Assembly: GCA_051005735.1 (NCBI GenBank)
Contig: JBPCJB010000155.1
Location: forward strand, 1-17,443
Direction of reading: 5' to 3'
Length of the DNA stretch: 17,443 nucleotides
Source: Gaiellasilicea sp051005735
GTDB lineage: Bacteria; Actinomycetota; Thermoleophilia; Gaiellales; Gaiellaceae
The notes beneath the pieces were generated by a model that did no database searches, had not been told where the DNA came from, and saw only the letters and a program-made list of their open reading frames with translations. How positions within the stretch are numbered: the first letter of the stretch is position 1; every line of letters starts with the position of its first letter. Shown here in pieces: positions 1-7,098 of this stretch. Both the position numbers and the translations under genes were made by a program.

Positions 1-1010
1 AGCACGAGCCGGGCGCCTGGGACTTCGCGCGCAAGCTCGTCTCGCAAGGCGTCACGCTCGACGCTATCCCGCTCGGAGCCGACGTCGACCCTGCAGCGTT
101 CCTCCGCCTCTGTGCCTACCTCGCCCGGCGGCGGCCGACGATCCTGCACACGCACCTCGTCCACGGCGACGTCTACGGCCAGCTCGCCGGCACGGCGATG
201 CGCGTGCCGGTACGCGTGAGCACGAAGCACGGCTTCAACGAGTTCCGCGAGGGTCGCGGCTTCGCGCTCGCCGATCGCTCGATCGCCGCCCTCTCGCACC
301 GCCACATCGCGATCTCGCGCGGCCTCGCGCGCTACCTGAAGGAAACCGAAGGCTTCGCGGAGGAGACGTTCGAGATCGTCCACTACGGGATCTGCCCGCA
401 GCCGGACGCGCGCCCCTACGACGGCGACGTGCCGCGCCTGCTCTGCGTGGGCCGGCTGATTCCGATCAAGGGGCACCTAGTGCTCTTGCGGGCCTTTCGC
501 GACGCGCGGGCCGAGATCCCGGAGCTCGAGCTCGAGATCGCCGGCCGCGGCCCGCTCGAGCCGGCCTTGCGCGCCTATGCACGCGAGCTCGGGATCGAGG
601 ACTCGGTGTGCTTCCTCGGCCAGGTGAACCCGATCCAGACGGCGATCGAGCGGACCGCGATCAGCGTCGTCCCGTCGCTCGGCGAGGGCTTCGGAATGGT
701 CGCGCTGGAGGCGATGGAGCGAGCGCGGCCGGTGATCGCCGCCGCGATTGGCGGCCTCGGCGAGCTCGTCGAGGACGGCCACACCGGCCTGCTCGTCGCG
801 CCCGGCGAGTCGGAGCCGCTCGCCCGCGCGATCGTCGAGCTCGCCTCGAATCCCGAGCTGGCGAAAACGATGGGCGAGGCAGGCCGCGCTCGCGCGCTGG
901 ACCGCTTCCTGGAGGAGCGATGCACCGACCGGACGGAGCTGCTCTATTTTGAGTCGCTGCGCAAGCTGAGCATCCGCAGAAGCGGATGCTCATCGCGCGA
1001 AGATCCCTAA
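1..1010 (+). CDS. GT4-family glycosyltransferase, 5' end outside window
   Basis: The reading frame is open from base 3 to the TAA at 1008-1010. The ATG at 198 is internal, because the codons before it already encode glycosyltransferase sequence (HTHLVHGDVYGQ, then VSTKHG). The protein is therefore missing its N-terminus, and at least 335 residues are present. The C-terminal Rossmann half carries the nucleotide-sugar binding pattern of family GT4: LLCVGRLIPIKGH, then the EX7E motif in GEGFGMVALEAMERARPVI, then DGHTGLLVAPGE. It probably transfers a sugar from a nucleotide donor to a lipid-linked glycan on the cytoplasmic side; donor and acceptor cannot be read. The last codons, from about base 956, lie in a repeated two-hairpin element, so the tail after LYFESLRK looks added. 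It converges on, and overlaps by 4 bases, a related GT4 gene on the other strand. Confidence 0.93.
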   Translation, partial: HEPGAWDFARKLVSQGVTLDAIPLGADVDPAAFLRLCAYLARRRPTILHTHLVHGDVYGQLAGTAMRVPVRVSTKHGFNEFREGRGFALADRSIAALSHRHIAISRGLARYLKETEGFAEETFEIVHYGICPQPDARPYDGDVPRLLCVGRLIPIKGHLVLLRAFRDARAEIPELELEIAGRGPLEPALRAYARELGIEDSVCFLGQVNPIQTAIERTAISVVPSLGEGFGMVALEAMERARPVIAAAIGGLGELVEDGHTGLLVAPGESEPLARAIVELASNPELAKTMGEAGRARALDRFLEERCTDRTELLYFESLRKLSIRRSGCSSREDP

Positions 1011-1029
1011 AGGGGCCGCTTCGCGGCCC
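956..1029 (-). repeat. Two-hairpin repeat element, copy 1
   Basis: Read on the minus strand this contains hairpin 1 (1013-1029; 7-bp arms GGGCCGC/GCGGCCC, 3-nt loop), a linker with TTTAGGGATCTTCGCGCG, and hairpin 2 (967-992; 11-bp perfect arms TGAGCATCCGC/GCGGATGCTCA around TTCT). It aligns without gaps to the plus-strand copy at 8751 for 57 bases (46 identical by my count), then with one indel to TGCGCA. It straddles the 3' ends of two convergent glycosyltransferase genes and supplies both stop codons: TAA at 1008-1010 on plus and TAG at 1009-1007 on minus. It could act as a bidirectional terminator or be a REP-like dispersed palindrome. The repeat is directly visible; the role is inferred. 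Confidence 0.85.
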
Positions 1030-2056
1030 GCCCCTGGGTTTCGTCAACGTAGATCTGCACTGTCCGCTCGGCCATCGCGGCGACCGAGAACTCGCTTCGC
1101 GCTCGAGCGAGACCGTTCGCACCCAGACGGCCCGGCGCGGCGAGGACTCTGGTGAGCGCGGCTGCGAGCGCTGCCGGATCGTCGGGTGGGACGAGCACGC
1201 CCGTCTCGCCGTCGACGACGATCTCGGGGATCGAGCTGACGCGCGAGGCGACGACCGGCAGCCCGCAGAGCATTGCCTCCAGCAGCGCCAGCCCGAAGCC
1301 CTCCCAGCGGGCGGGATGGACGAGGACGTCCGCACGCCGCAGCACCACCGCCACGTCGCCTACGCGACCGGGCAGCAGCAGTCGAACACCGCGCGCTCGG
1401 GCGAGCGCTTCGAGCCGCGCGCGCTCAGGCCCCTCTCCGAGAACGACGAGCGTCGCGTCGATCCCGGCCAGCGCCTCGACCGCGACGTCGAGACCCTTCT
1501 GCCGCACGAGCCGCGAGATCGCGACGACGAGTTTCCCCTCGGGCAGTTCGAGCTCGTTCGACCCCCACGCCGCCGGCGGCTCGTCCAGACCGTAAGGGAC
1601 GACGGCGAGCTTCTCCGCCGGCAGACCGACTCGCTCGACGTTGAACCGGCGCAGCGCCTCGGTGATGCAGATCGCGCGGGCCGCGCGCCGCGTGAGCGCG
1701 CGCTCGACGAAGCGGAACGGGCCGGTGCGGAACGGATCGTCGTTGTGCTTCGTCGAGACGAGCAGCCGGCGTCCCCGGACGAGCGCGCCGAGCACGTCCG
1801 CGTGGACGAGATGCGTGTGGACGATCTCCGCGTCCCCGAGCGCGCCCCTCAGACCGCGAGCGGCGCCGAAGCGCGCGTACGGCACCCCGCTGCGGTCGAG
1901 CTCGTCGTAGAAGGGCTGCGGATCCCAGCCGTCGAGATCGTCGAGCCCGACGAAGCGCGCGTCGACGCCCAGCGCCTGCAGCGCGGGGAGCAGCGTCAGC
2001 AGATGGCGCTCGGAGCCGCCGATCCCCCGCATTCTGTGCACGTGGGCCGCTCTCAC
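1007..2056 (-). CDS. GT4-family glycosyltransferase
   Basis: 349 residues. I place the start at the GTG at 2056, which overlaps the stop of the upstream gene in a GTGA (2056-2053); the ATG at 2032 is an alternative. The open frame continues upstream without meaning. The N-terminal half has the glycine-rich start RMRGIGGSERHLL and the segment HTHLVHADVLG followed by VSTKHNDDPF. The C-terminal half has VVAISRLVRQKGLDVA and the GT4 EX7E motif in WEGFGLALLEAMLCGLPVV, then DGETGVLVPPDD. It probably adds one sugar to a lipid-linked intermediate at the inner membrane face. It is last in a minus-strand run behind the amidotransferase and a GT-C gene, so it is likely co-transcribed and translationally coupled. 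It shares HTHLVH and VSTKH segments with the convergent gene ending at 1010, so the two look like paralogues. Its final residues are encoded by the repeat element. Confidence 0.94.
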   Translation of the reverse strand: MRAAHVHRMRGIGGSERHLLTLLPALQALGVDARFVGLDDLDGWDPQPFYDELDRSGVPYARFGAARGLRGALGDAEIVHTHLVHADVLGALVRGRRLLVSTKHNDDPFRTGPFRFVERALTRRAARAICITEALRRFNVERVGLPAEKLAVVPYGLDEPPAAWGSNELELPEGKLVVAISRLVRQKGLDVAVEALAGIDATLVVLGEGPERARLEALARARGVRLLLPGRVGDVAVVLRRADVLVHPARWEGFGLALLEAMLCGLPVVASRVSSIPEIVVDGETGVLVPPDDPAALAAALTRVLAAPGRLGANGLARARSEFSVAAMAERTVQIYVDETQGRAAKRPL

Positions 2057-3333
2057 GCCGGGCGCCGCCGTCGCCACAACCGCTCTAGCGCGACAGCCGC
2101 CAGCAGCGCGAGCAGGAAGTCCCAGGGGACGCGATAGCGGACGTTGCCGACGAAGACCATGGCCGCGACCGTGTTGTAGGCGAGGAGCGCGACCGCGAGC
2201 ACGGCGAACGAGCGCGAGACGAGGAAGAGCCCGGCGAACGCCAGCACGTAGAGCACCCCCATGTAGAGCGGCTCGCCCCAGTCCTTCGCGACGCCGACGA
2301 GCCCCTGGCTCCGCTCCTCGCGCTCGACACTGAAGGTCGGGTTCCAGAGCATCCCCGCAGCCTGCGCCGCCAGCTTCCCCTTCTCGCCGGGCTGCTCGCG
2401 CCAGAAATCGGTCACGAGCCCCCGGTAGAACCGCATCTGCGCGCACTCGTCCACTTCGATCAGCTCGCCGCGATCCAGGAAGATCGCCGCCTGGAACTCG
2501 GGCGAGAGCTGCGCGCCCGGGATGTTCGGGACGTCGTCGATCCACTTGCCGTCCGCCAGGAGGTCGTAGGTCGCCGGATTGTTCGCCTTCCAGAGCGCGC
2601 GCGTGTCGGTCGTGAGCGCGTAGCAGCCGACAGAGACCTTGTTTCGCACGACCCACGGCGCCAGCACGAGGACGATCGCGGCCGCACCCGCGGCGCCGAG
2701 GGCGACGATCGTCCGCACTGCTCGCAACTGCCAGGCGAGATAGCCGAGGACGACGAGCGGCAGCAGCACGAGTCGCGAGTTGCCGAGGATCGCGAGCCCG
2801 AGCAAGGCCCCAAGCCCCGCCCCACAGAGCCACGAGGCTCCGAAGAAACCCTTGTGTTGTTCCAACACAAGCCTCTCGGCTGCCACCAGCGTCAGGAGGA
2901 CGATCGCTGCCGCGAGCAGCGTGTCCAGGATCTCGCGGTTGACGTGCACGTCGTGCCAGACGAGGTACGGGTGGAGGCTCGCGAGCACGGCAGCGACGAT
3001 CCCCACTCGCGCCGACGCGATCCGCCTCCCGATCTCGTAGACGAGGAGCGCCGTCGCGACCGCGACGAACGTCTGCGCGAGCCCGACGACGAGCCAGTGC
3101 CGTCCGAAGATCCAGTAGAGCGGCGCGAGGAAGAAGGTGTAGAGCGGCTGCGTGTACGCCGACGGGACGCCCGGGATGAAGCCGACCGTCCCGCTCGCGA
3201 CGAGCGTGCGCGCAAAGTCGTCGCTCTTCTCGGTGTAGGCGAGGAGGATGTCGCCGCGCTCGATCGCGACGACGGCGAGTCGCGGCAGCGCGCAGGCGGC
3301 CGCGACGAGCGCGTAGGCATGCCGACCCCGCAC
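2053..3333 (-). CDS. GT-C (GT39/PMT-like) membrane glycosyltransferase
   Basis: 426 residues from the GTG at 3333, two bases after the stop of the amidotransferase gene; the 35 upstream in-frame codons are antisense-like and lie inside that gene. It is a polytopic membrane protein with about 8-10 hydrophobic segments. The first external loop has the layout of dolichyl/polyprenyl-phosphate-mannose-type enzymes: an acidic EKSDD segment, then PSAYTQPLYTFFLAPLYWIF. A large hydrophilic loop in the middle (ALWKANNPATYDLL onward) precedes the last helices, and the protein ends in a basic RLWRRRRPA tail. The family moves a sugar from a polyprenyl-phosphate donor to an acceptor outside the membrane. 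The gene is coupled to the next GT4 gene by a 4-base overlap. The specific sugar cannot be told. Confidence 0.87.
   Translation of the reverse strand: MRGRHAYALVAAACALPRLAVVAIERGDILLAYTEKSDDFARTLVASGTVGFIPGVPSAYTQPLYTFFLAPLYWIFGRHWLVVGLAQTFVAVATALLVYEIGRRIASARVGIVAAVLASLHPYLVWHDVHVNREILDTLLAAAIVLLTLVAAERLVLEQHKGFFGASWLCGAGLGALLGLAILGNSRLVLLPLVVLGYLAWQLRAVRTIVALGAAGAAAIVLVLAPWVVRNKVSVGCYALTTDTRALWKANNPATYDLLADGKWIDDVPNIPGAQLSPEFQAAIFLDRGELIEVDECAQMRFYRGLVTDFWREQPGEKGKLAAQAAGMLWNPTFSVEREERSQGLVGVAKDWGEPLYMGVLYVLAFAGLFLVSRSFAVLAVALLAYNTVAAMVFVGNVRYRVPWDFLLALLAAVALERLWRRRRPA
2851..2871. other. Perfect AT-rich hairpin inside a coding sequence
   Basis: Arms CTTGTGTTG and CAACACAAG pair perfectly (9 bp) around a 3-nt TTC loop. 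They lie in the GT-C gene, where the minus strand encodes LVLEQHKG in a loop between membrane helices. Arms GAGGCT/AGCCTC (2834-2839 and 2870-2875) offer a competing outer pairing. The local composition is clearly richer in A+T than the surrounding sequence. It may be chance or a scar; no function is claimed. Confidence 0.5.
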
Positions 3334-3335
3334 GG

Positions 3336-5234
3336 TCAGCGCGCGGCGAGCGAGTCGACGCGCGTGTCGAGCGCCGAGGCCGGCAGGGCCTCCGACTCGA
3401 CGTAGAACCGCTGCCACAGCTCGAGCATCAGCAGGCACCAGAGGCGGTGCCCGTGGTCGCGGCTGCCGGAGAGGTGCTCGTGCAGAAGCCGCTTCACCTC
3501 CGCGGGCCGGAACTGGCCGCGCTCGCGCGCCCGGCGGTCGAGCAGCAGATCGGACGCGAGCTCGCGCAGGTCCTCGCGGAACCAGCGGCCGAGCGGGACG
3601 CCGAACCCGGTCTTGCCGCGCGCGGCAACTCGCTCAGGCAGATCCGCGGCGAATGCGCGCCGCAGCGCGAGCTTGCCGTGCAGCCCCCTCATCCGCAGCC
3701 GGTCCGGGAGCGCCAGGCCGAGCTCCAGAACCTCGTGGTCGAGGAATGGCGAGCGCAGCTCGAGCGAGTGCGCCATCGAGGCGAGATCGGCTTTCACGAG
3801 CAGGTCGCCGGGCAGGTACGTCTGGATGTCGTGGAGCTGGAGCGCGCGGATCCCCTCACCCGACGGCGCCGGCGGCGAATAGCGCGCCGGCCGCGCCTCG
3901 TCCGTCCAGAGCCGCTCGCGCAGCTCGGGCGAGAAGACCTCCGTCAGCCGCGCATACCGGCGCCCTGCTTCCGCCGCCGCGACCTCCGCGAGCCGCGCCG
4001 CGCGGAAGGCCAGCGAGCGCGGCTCCGTCCGACCCGACGGCAGCGCCCGCAGCGCCCGCGCTCCCAGTGCCGGCAAGACGGGCACGCGTCCGAGCGCCGC
4101 CGCCAGCCCGTGCGCGCGATAGCGCTCGTAGCCCGCGAACGCTTCGTCGCCGCCGTCGCCCGCAAGCGCGACCGTGACGTGCTCGCGCGCCAGCTCGGAG
4201 ACGAGGAGCGACGGCAGCGCCGCCTCGTCGCCGAAAGGCTCGTCGAACGCCCACGCCACCCGCGGGAGCAACTCGACCGTGTCGAGCGCGACCTCGAGCT
4301 CCTCGTGACGGGTTCCGTAGCGCTCGGCGACTGCGCGCGCATACGCGCGCTCGTCGTACCGCACGTCCGGAAAGCCGATCGTGAACGTGCGCACCGGCGC
4401 CGAGGACGCCTGCGCCATCAGCGCGACGACGATGCTGGAGTCGATCCCGCCAGAGAGGAGCGCGCCCAGCGGCACGTCCGCGATCAGGCGTCGCCGGACA
4501 GCCGCGCGAACCTGCTCGCGCACCAACTCGAGCCACTCCTCGTCCGAACGCTCCACCGGCTGCGGCTCCAACTGCCAGTACGGCTCGAGGGTGATCGAGC
4601 CGCCCTCCCAGACGAGCACGTGGCCCGGCGGAACCTTTTTCACGCAGCGCAGAGCGGTCTCAGGCCCCGGCACGTATTGCAGCGCGAGAAAGGCGTCGAG
4701 CCGATCGAGGTCGAGCTCGCGCGAGACCGATGGCAGCCGCAGCAGCGCCTTCAGCTCCGAGGCGAACGCGAGCGTCCCATCGGGCAGCTCGGCGTAGAGG
4801 AGCGGCTTCTTGCCGATCCGGTCGCGCGCGAGTACGAGCCGGTCGCGCGAGGCGTCCCAGAGCGCGAGCGCGAACATCCCGTGCAGGTGCCGCGGAAACG
4901 CGGTTCCGTACTCCTCGTAGGCGTGCGGAATGACAGGCGTGTCACCCGTGCCGGGGATTCGGTGACCCCGGGGCGCGAGCTCCTCCCGGAGCGCCTGGAA
5001 CTCGTAGAGCTCGCCGTTGAAGACGCAGGTGACGCCGCCCTGCTCGTTCGTGACGGGCTGGGAGCCGGTGTCGAGGTCGATCACCTGCAGGCGCCGGTGG
5101 CCGAGAACGCAGTGGCCGAGGGCGTCGACGCCGCCCTCGTCGGGGCCGCGGTGGCGGAGCGCGTCGATCATCCGCTCCACGAGCGCAGGGTCGGGCGGAG
5201 CGTGCCGCGATACTAGGCCGGCGATGCCGCACAC
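3336..5234 (-). CDS. asnB: Asparagine synthase-like glutamine-hydrolysing amidotransferase
   Basis: 632 residues from a GTG start at 5234, which places the catalytic cysteine at position 2 (MCGIAGLV) as processing of class-II glutamine amidotransferases needs. The glutaminase domain (about 1-210) shows RHRGPDEGG, LGHRRLQVIDL and VFNGELYEF. The synthetase domain (about 235-600) has the ATP-pyrophosphatase loop SGGIDSS at 261-267. The length is normal for the family. It releases ammonia from glutamine and passes it to an AMP-activated carboxylate. In polysaccharide clusters such enzymes often amidate a sugar acid or other cluster product rather than make free asparagine; that role is inferred from context. 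It heads a minus-strand run with two glycosyltransferase genes, and its start overlaps that of the divergent deacetylase gene by 11 bases. A TACCGT box 6 nt upstream suggests leaderless transcription. Confidence 0.95.
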   Translation of the reverse strand: MCGIAGLVSRHAPPDPALVERMIDALRHRGPDEGGVDALGHCVLGHRRLQVIDLDTGSQPVTNEQGGVTCVFNGELYEFQALREELAPRGHRIPGTGDTPVIPHAYEEYGTAFPRHLHGMFALALWDASRDRLVLARDRIGKKPLLYAELPDGTLAFASELKALLRLPSVSRELDLDRLDAFLALQYVPGPETALRCVKKVPPGHVLVWEGGSITLEPYWQLEPQPVERSDEEWLELVREQVRAAVRRRLIADVPLGALLSGGIDSSIVVALMAQASSAPVRTFTIGFPDVRYDERAYARAVAERYGTRHEELEVALDTVELLPRVAWAFDEPFGDEAALPSLLVSELAREHVTVALAGDGGDEAFAGYERYRAHGLAAALGRVPVLPALGARALRALPSGRTEPRSLAFRAARLAEVAAAEAGRRYARLTEVFSPELRERLWTDEARPARYSPPAPSGEGIRALQLHDIQTYLPGDLLVKADLASMAHSLELRSPFLDHEVLELGLALPDRLRMRGLHGKLALRRAFAADLPERVAARGKTGFGVPLGRWFREDLRELASDLLLDRRARERGQFRPAEVKRLLHEHLSGSRDHGHRLWCLLMLELWQRFYVESEALPASALDTRVDSLAAR

Positions 5235-5994
5235 GGCTACACGGTACGCGGTGGCCTCCTGCCACGTCGAGCGACCGCTGGACGACCGGGTGTGGGGGCG
5301 ATTCGCGCGGCTCCAGGCGGTCCGACCGGGTGGCTTCCGGGTCGCGGCGCTGCTCCGCCCGCCCGATTCCGAGGCCGGCGAGGACGAGCAGCGCTGGCTC
5401 GAGCGCGCACGCGCGGCGGCGGCTCAGGGGCCACTCGGTCACCACACGCACTGGACCTCGCCGACGCACGCCCGCCCGACAGGCGACGGCGAGCCGGCCG
5501 AGCGCGTCCGCCGGGAGGGCGAGTGGCTCCGGGAGCAAGGGCTTCGCGCAACGCTCTTCTGCGGCGGCGGCTGGTACATGGACGAGTCCGTCGCGCGCGC
5601 TGTCGCCGCCTTCGGCTACGCGGACTGCACCGCGACGAGCTTCCGGCCTCCGTATCTCGAGGCGGGAGCGCCCAGGCTCGCGCTCGCCGCGCCCGGACGG
5701 CTCGCGCTCCCGGAAGGGGGCGAGCTGCTCGAGCTGCCCACCACGCACTCGCTCGGGATGGCGACACGGGCGGCGCTGCGTCTCCGCGCGCCCAGCGAGC
5801 CCGTCGTCCACGTCTACTTCCACGACACCGACTTGCTCGACCGGCGCCGCGCCGCCGCTCTGCGCTTTGCGCTCGAGGTGCTCGGCCGGCGCACAACGGT
5901 GACCGACCTCGATGCGCTGGCGCGGCTAGTGGACGGGGATGTGCCGGTTCAGGATCTCGTTGTAGCGCTCCGTCAGGACGCGCCAGTCGAGTGA
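5224..5994 (+). CDS. NodB-like polysaccharide deacetylase family protein
   Basis: 256 residues from the ATG at 5224; the open frame reaches back to 5017 but only through the antisense of the amidotransferase gene. Motifs fit the carbohydrate esterase 4/NodB fold: an early acidic pair (D20, D21) after strand YAVASCHVE, a histidine-rich motif at H74, H76 and H82 (HTHWTSPTH), RPPY at 141-144, and a late histidine strand VHVYFHDTD near 195-203. The family removes N-acetyl or O-acetyl groups from sugars; here it would trim the exported polymer or a precursor. I see no signal peptide, so a cytoplasmic or non-enzymatic role is possible. Its 3' end overlaps the convergent GT4 gene by 69 bases and its start overlaps the divergent asnB start by 11 bases. 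Confidence 0.85.
   Translation: MPHTATRYAVASCHVERPLDDRVWGRFARLQAVRPGGFRVAALLRPPDSEAGEDEQRWLERARAAAAQGPLGHHTHWTSPTHARPTGDGEPAERVRREGEWLREQGLRATLFCGGGWYMDESVARAVAAFGYADCTATSFRPPYLEAGAPRLALAAPGRLALPEGGELLELPTTHSLGMATRAALRLRAPSEPVVHVYFHDTDLLDRRRAAALRFALEVLGRRTTVTDLDALARLVDGDVPVQDLVVALRQDAPVE
5241..5246 (-). promoter_or_regulatory. Putative -10 box of the asnB-type gene
   Basis: On the minus strand TACCGT fits TANNNT and ends 6 nt before the GTG at 5234, the spacing expected if transcription begins at or next to the start codon. There is no convincing -35 and no ribosome binding site at proper distance. The box lies inside the coding sequence of the divergent deacetylase gene. Confidence 0.35.
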
Positions 5995-7029
5995 GCGCCC
6001 GTACGCGCCCGCGGTCTCGGCGAGCGAGCGTCGAGCCGCCTCGTCCTCCGCCAGCCGGACGACCGCGTCGACGAACTCCCGCGGCGACTCGACGAGCAGC
6101 CCGGCGGACGCGACGCGCACGACCTGCGTCACGTCGTAGTCGTACGCGACCGTCGGCACGCCAGCGCCCATGTACTCGGCGATCTTGACCGACTGGATCC
6201 CCTGGTCCTTCGTGCGCGGATAGAGGCCGACGTCGAAGTTCGCAACGTGGGCCAGCAGCCGCTCTCTCGGAAGGCGGCCAAAGACGACGACGCCGAGCGC
6301 GCGGGCCCGTTCCTCGATCTCCCTGCTCGCGCCGCCGAGCAACCAGAGCCGCGCACGCGGCGCGCGAAGCCGGATCTCGCTCCAGAGGTCGAGCAGATGC
6401 TCAACGTTGTAGAGCGGGTTCTCGCCGCCGCGGTCGCCTGCGGCGAGGAGCCAGGCCGCCATGTAGCCGACGACGAAGTCCCCCGGCTCGCGGCGGCGCC
6501 GCGCGACGGCCTCGACGTCCTCGGCCCGGAACGAGGAGAGGTCGACGCCTTGCGGGATCACGTAGTGCGGCTTCTCGACCCTAGGCGCCCCGAAGGAGAG
6601 AGCCGCCCGCTCCTCCGTAACGACGTAGGCCTGCACCTGCGGGCTCCCGAGCTGCGCCGCGTCGCGCTCGGTGAAGCGAGGGTCATCCACGTCGGAGACG
6701 ACGGGACCTTGGAAGTGCGGGATCTGCTCGTTGTCGGTCGTGAAGAGGCCGTGGTACCGCCGCGCGCCCAGACGGATGAGGTGCGGCTCGAGGCGCGGGC
6801 GGAGCGGCCGCATCAGGACGCGGTATTGCAGGCCCCGGAGCGCGCGCCGGTCCGAGAGCATCGCCAGGTGAGCGTCGACCCGGTCGAGTCGCGGTAGGAG
6901 CTCCGCGTAGCGCGGGTTGTTGTGCCCGCGGAACCAGTGGCTGAGGAAGAAGATCCGGTCGCCGGGGACGTCGCGACCCGCGACGAGCGCGCGGAAGGTC
7001 CGCCTGCGCATGCCTGATGGCTCCGTCAC
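5926..7029 (-). CDS. GT4-like glycosyltransferase
   Basis: 367 residues from the GTG at 7029; the ATG at 7011 (MRRRTFRAL) would shorten it by six. The N-terminal half opens with RIFFLSHWFRGHNNPRY and has FTTDNEQIPHFQGPVVSDVDDPRFTERD in outline. The C-terminal half carries VVGYMAAW, LWLLGGASREIEERA, VGLYPRTKDQGIQSVKIAEY and GAGVPTVAYDYD, the arrangement of GT-B/GT4 enzymes. The first glutamate of the EX7E motif is not at its usual place; only the second (in KIAEY) is clear, as in several divergent GT4 subfamilies. It probably adds a sugar during repeat-unit assembly. It stands alone on this strand, divergent from the WbaP-like gene with 69 bp between starts, and overlaps the convergent deacetylase gene by 69 bp. 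Confidence 0.88.
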   Translation of the reverse strand: MTEPSGMRRRTFRALVAGRDVPGDRIFFLSHWFRGHNNPRYAELLPRLDRVDAHLAMLSDRRALRGLQYRVLMRPLRPRLEPHLIRLGARRYHGLFTTDNEQIPHFQGPVVSDVDDPRFTERDAAQLGSPQVQAYVVTEERAALSFGAPRVEKPHYVIPQGVDLSSFRAEDVEAVARRRREPGDFVVGYMAAWLLAAGDRGGENPLYNVEHLLDLWSEIRLRAPRARLWLLGGASREIEERARALGVVVFGRLPRERLLAHVANFDVGLYPRTKDQGIQSVKIAEYMGAGVPTVAYDYDVTQVVRVASAGLLVESPREFVDAVVRLAEDEAARRSLAETAGAYGRSLDWRVLTERYNEILNRHIPVH

Positions 7030-7038
7030 GGGGGCCGA

Positions 7039-7044
7039 ACCCTA
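7039..7044 (-). promoter_or_regulatory. Putative -10 box of the GT4-like gene
   Basis: On the minus strand TAGGGT is followed 9 nt later by the GTG at 7029. This TANNNT box would give a leaderless or nearly leaderless message and supports the GTG start over the ATG at 7011. Confidence 0.3.
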
Positions 7045-7084
7045 GCTACATGGTTGCGCGCGGGAAACCGGCCGCGGTTCGCCG

Positions 7085-7090
7085 TACAAT
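7085..7090 (+). promoter_or_regulatory. Putative -10 box of the WbaP-like gene
   Basis: TACAAT matches the TATAAT consensus at five of six bases in a very GC-rich background and ends 8 nt before the GTG at 7099. Transcription would start at the start codon itself. No clear -35 lies 16-18 nt upstream. Together with the box at 7039-7044 it makes the 7030-7098 gap a divergent promoter region. Confidence 0.5.
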
Positions 7091-7098
7091 GGCCTGTC

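Noticed and set aside
986..2137. 383-codon plus-strand open frame opposite the GT4 gene
   Set aside because: Low-complexity Arg/Asp-rich translation, antisense to a convincing glycosyltransferase.
2057..2833. Upstream extension of the GT4 frame at 1007-2056 to 608 residues
   Set aside because: The extension overlaps a well-supported GT-C gene in another frame and has no glycosyltransferase features; the GTGA overlap gives a better start.
3447..5216. 589-codon open frame on the plus strand opposite the amidotransferase gene
   Set aside because: It is rich in Arg, Glu and Ala with no domain, and it mirrors a gene with complete catalytic motifs; long antisense frames are common at this GC content.
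5203..5223. GATACT as a -10 box for the deacetylase gene
   Set aside because: Lacks the first T of TANNNT and no other promoter feature is present; too weak to list.
7054..7098. TTG start at 7054 for the WbaP-like gene
   Set aside because: A near-consensus TACAAT box at 7085-7090 lies downstream of it and fits the GTG at 7099.
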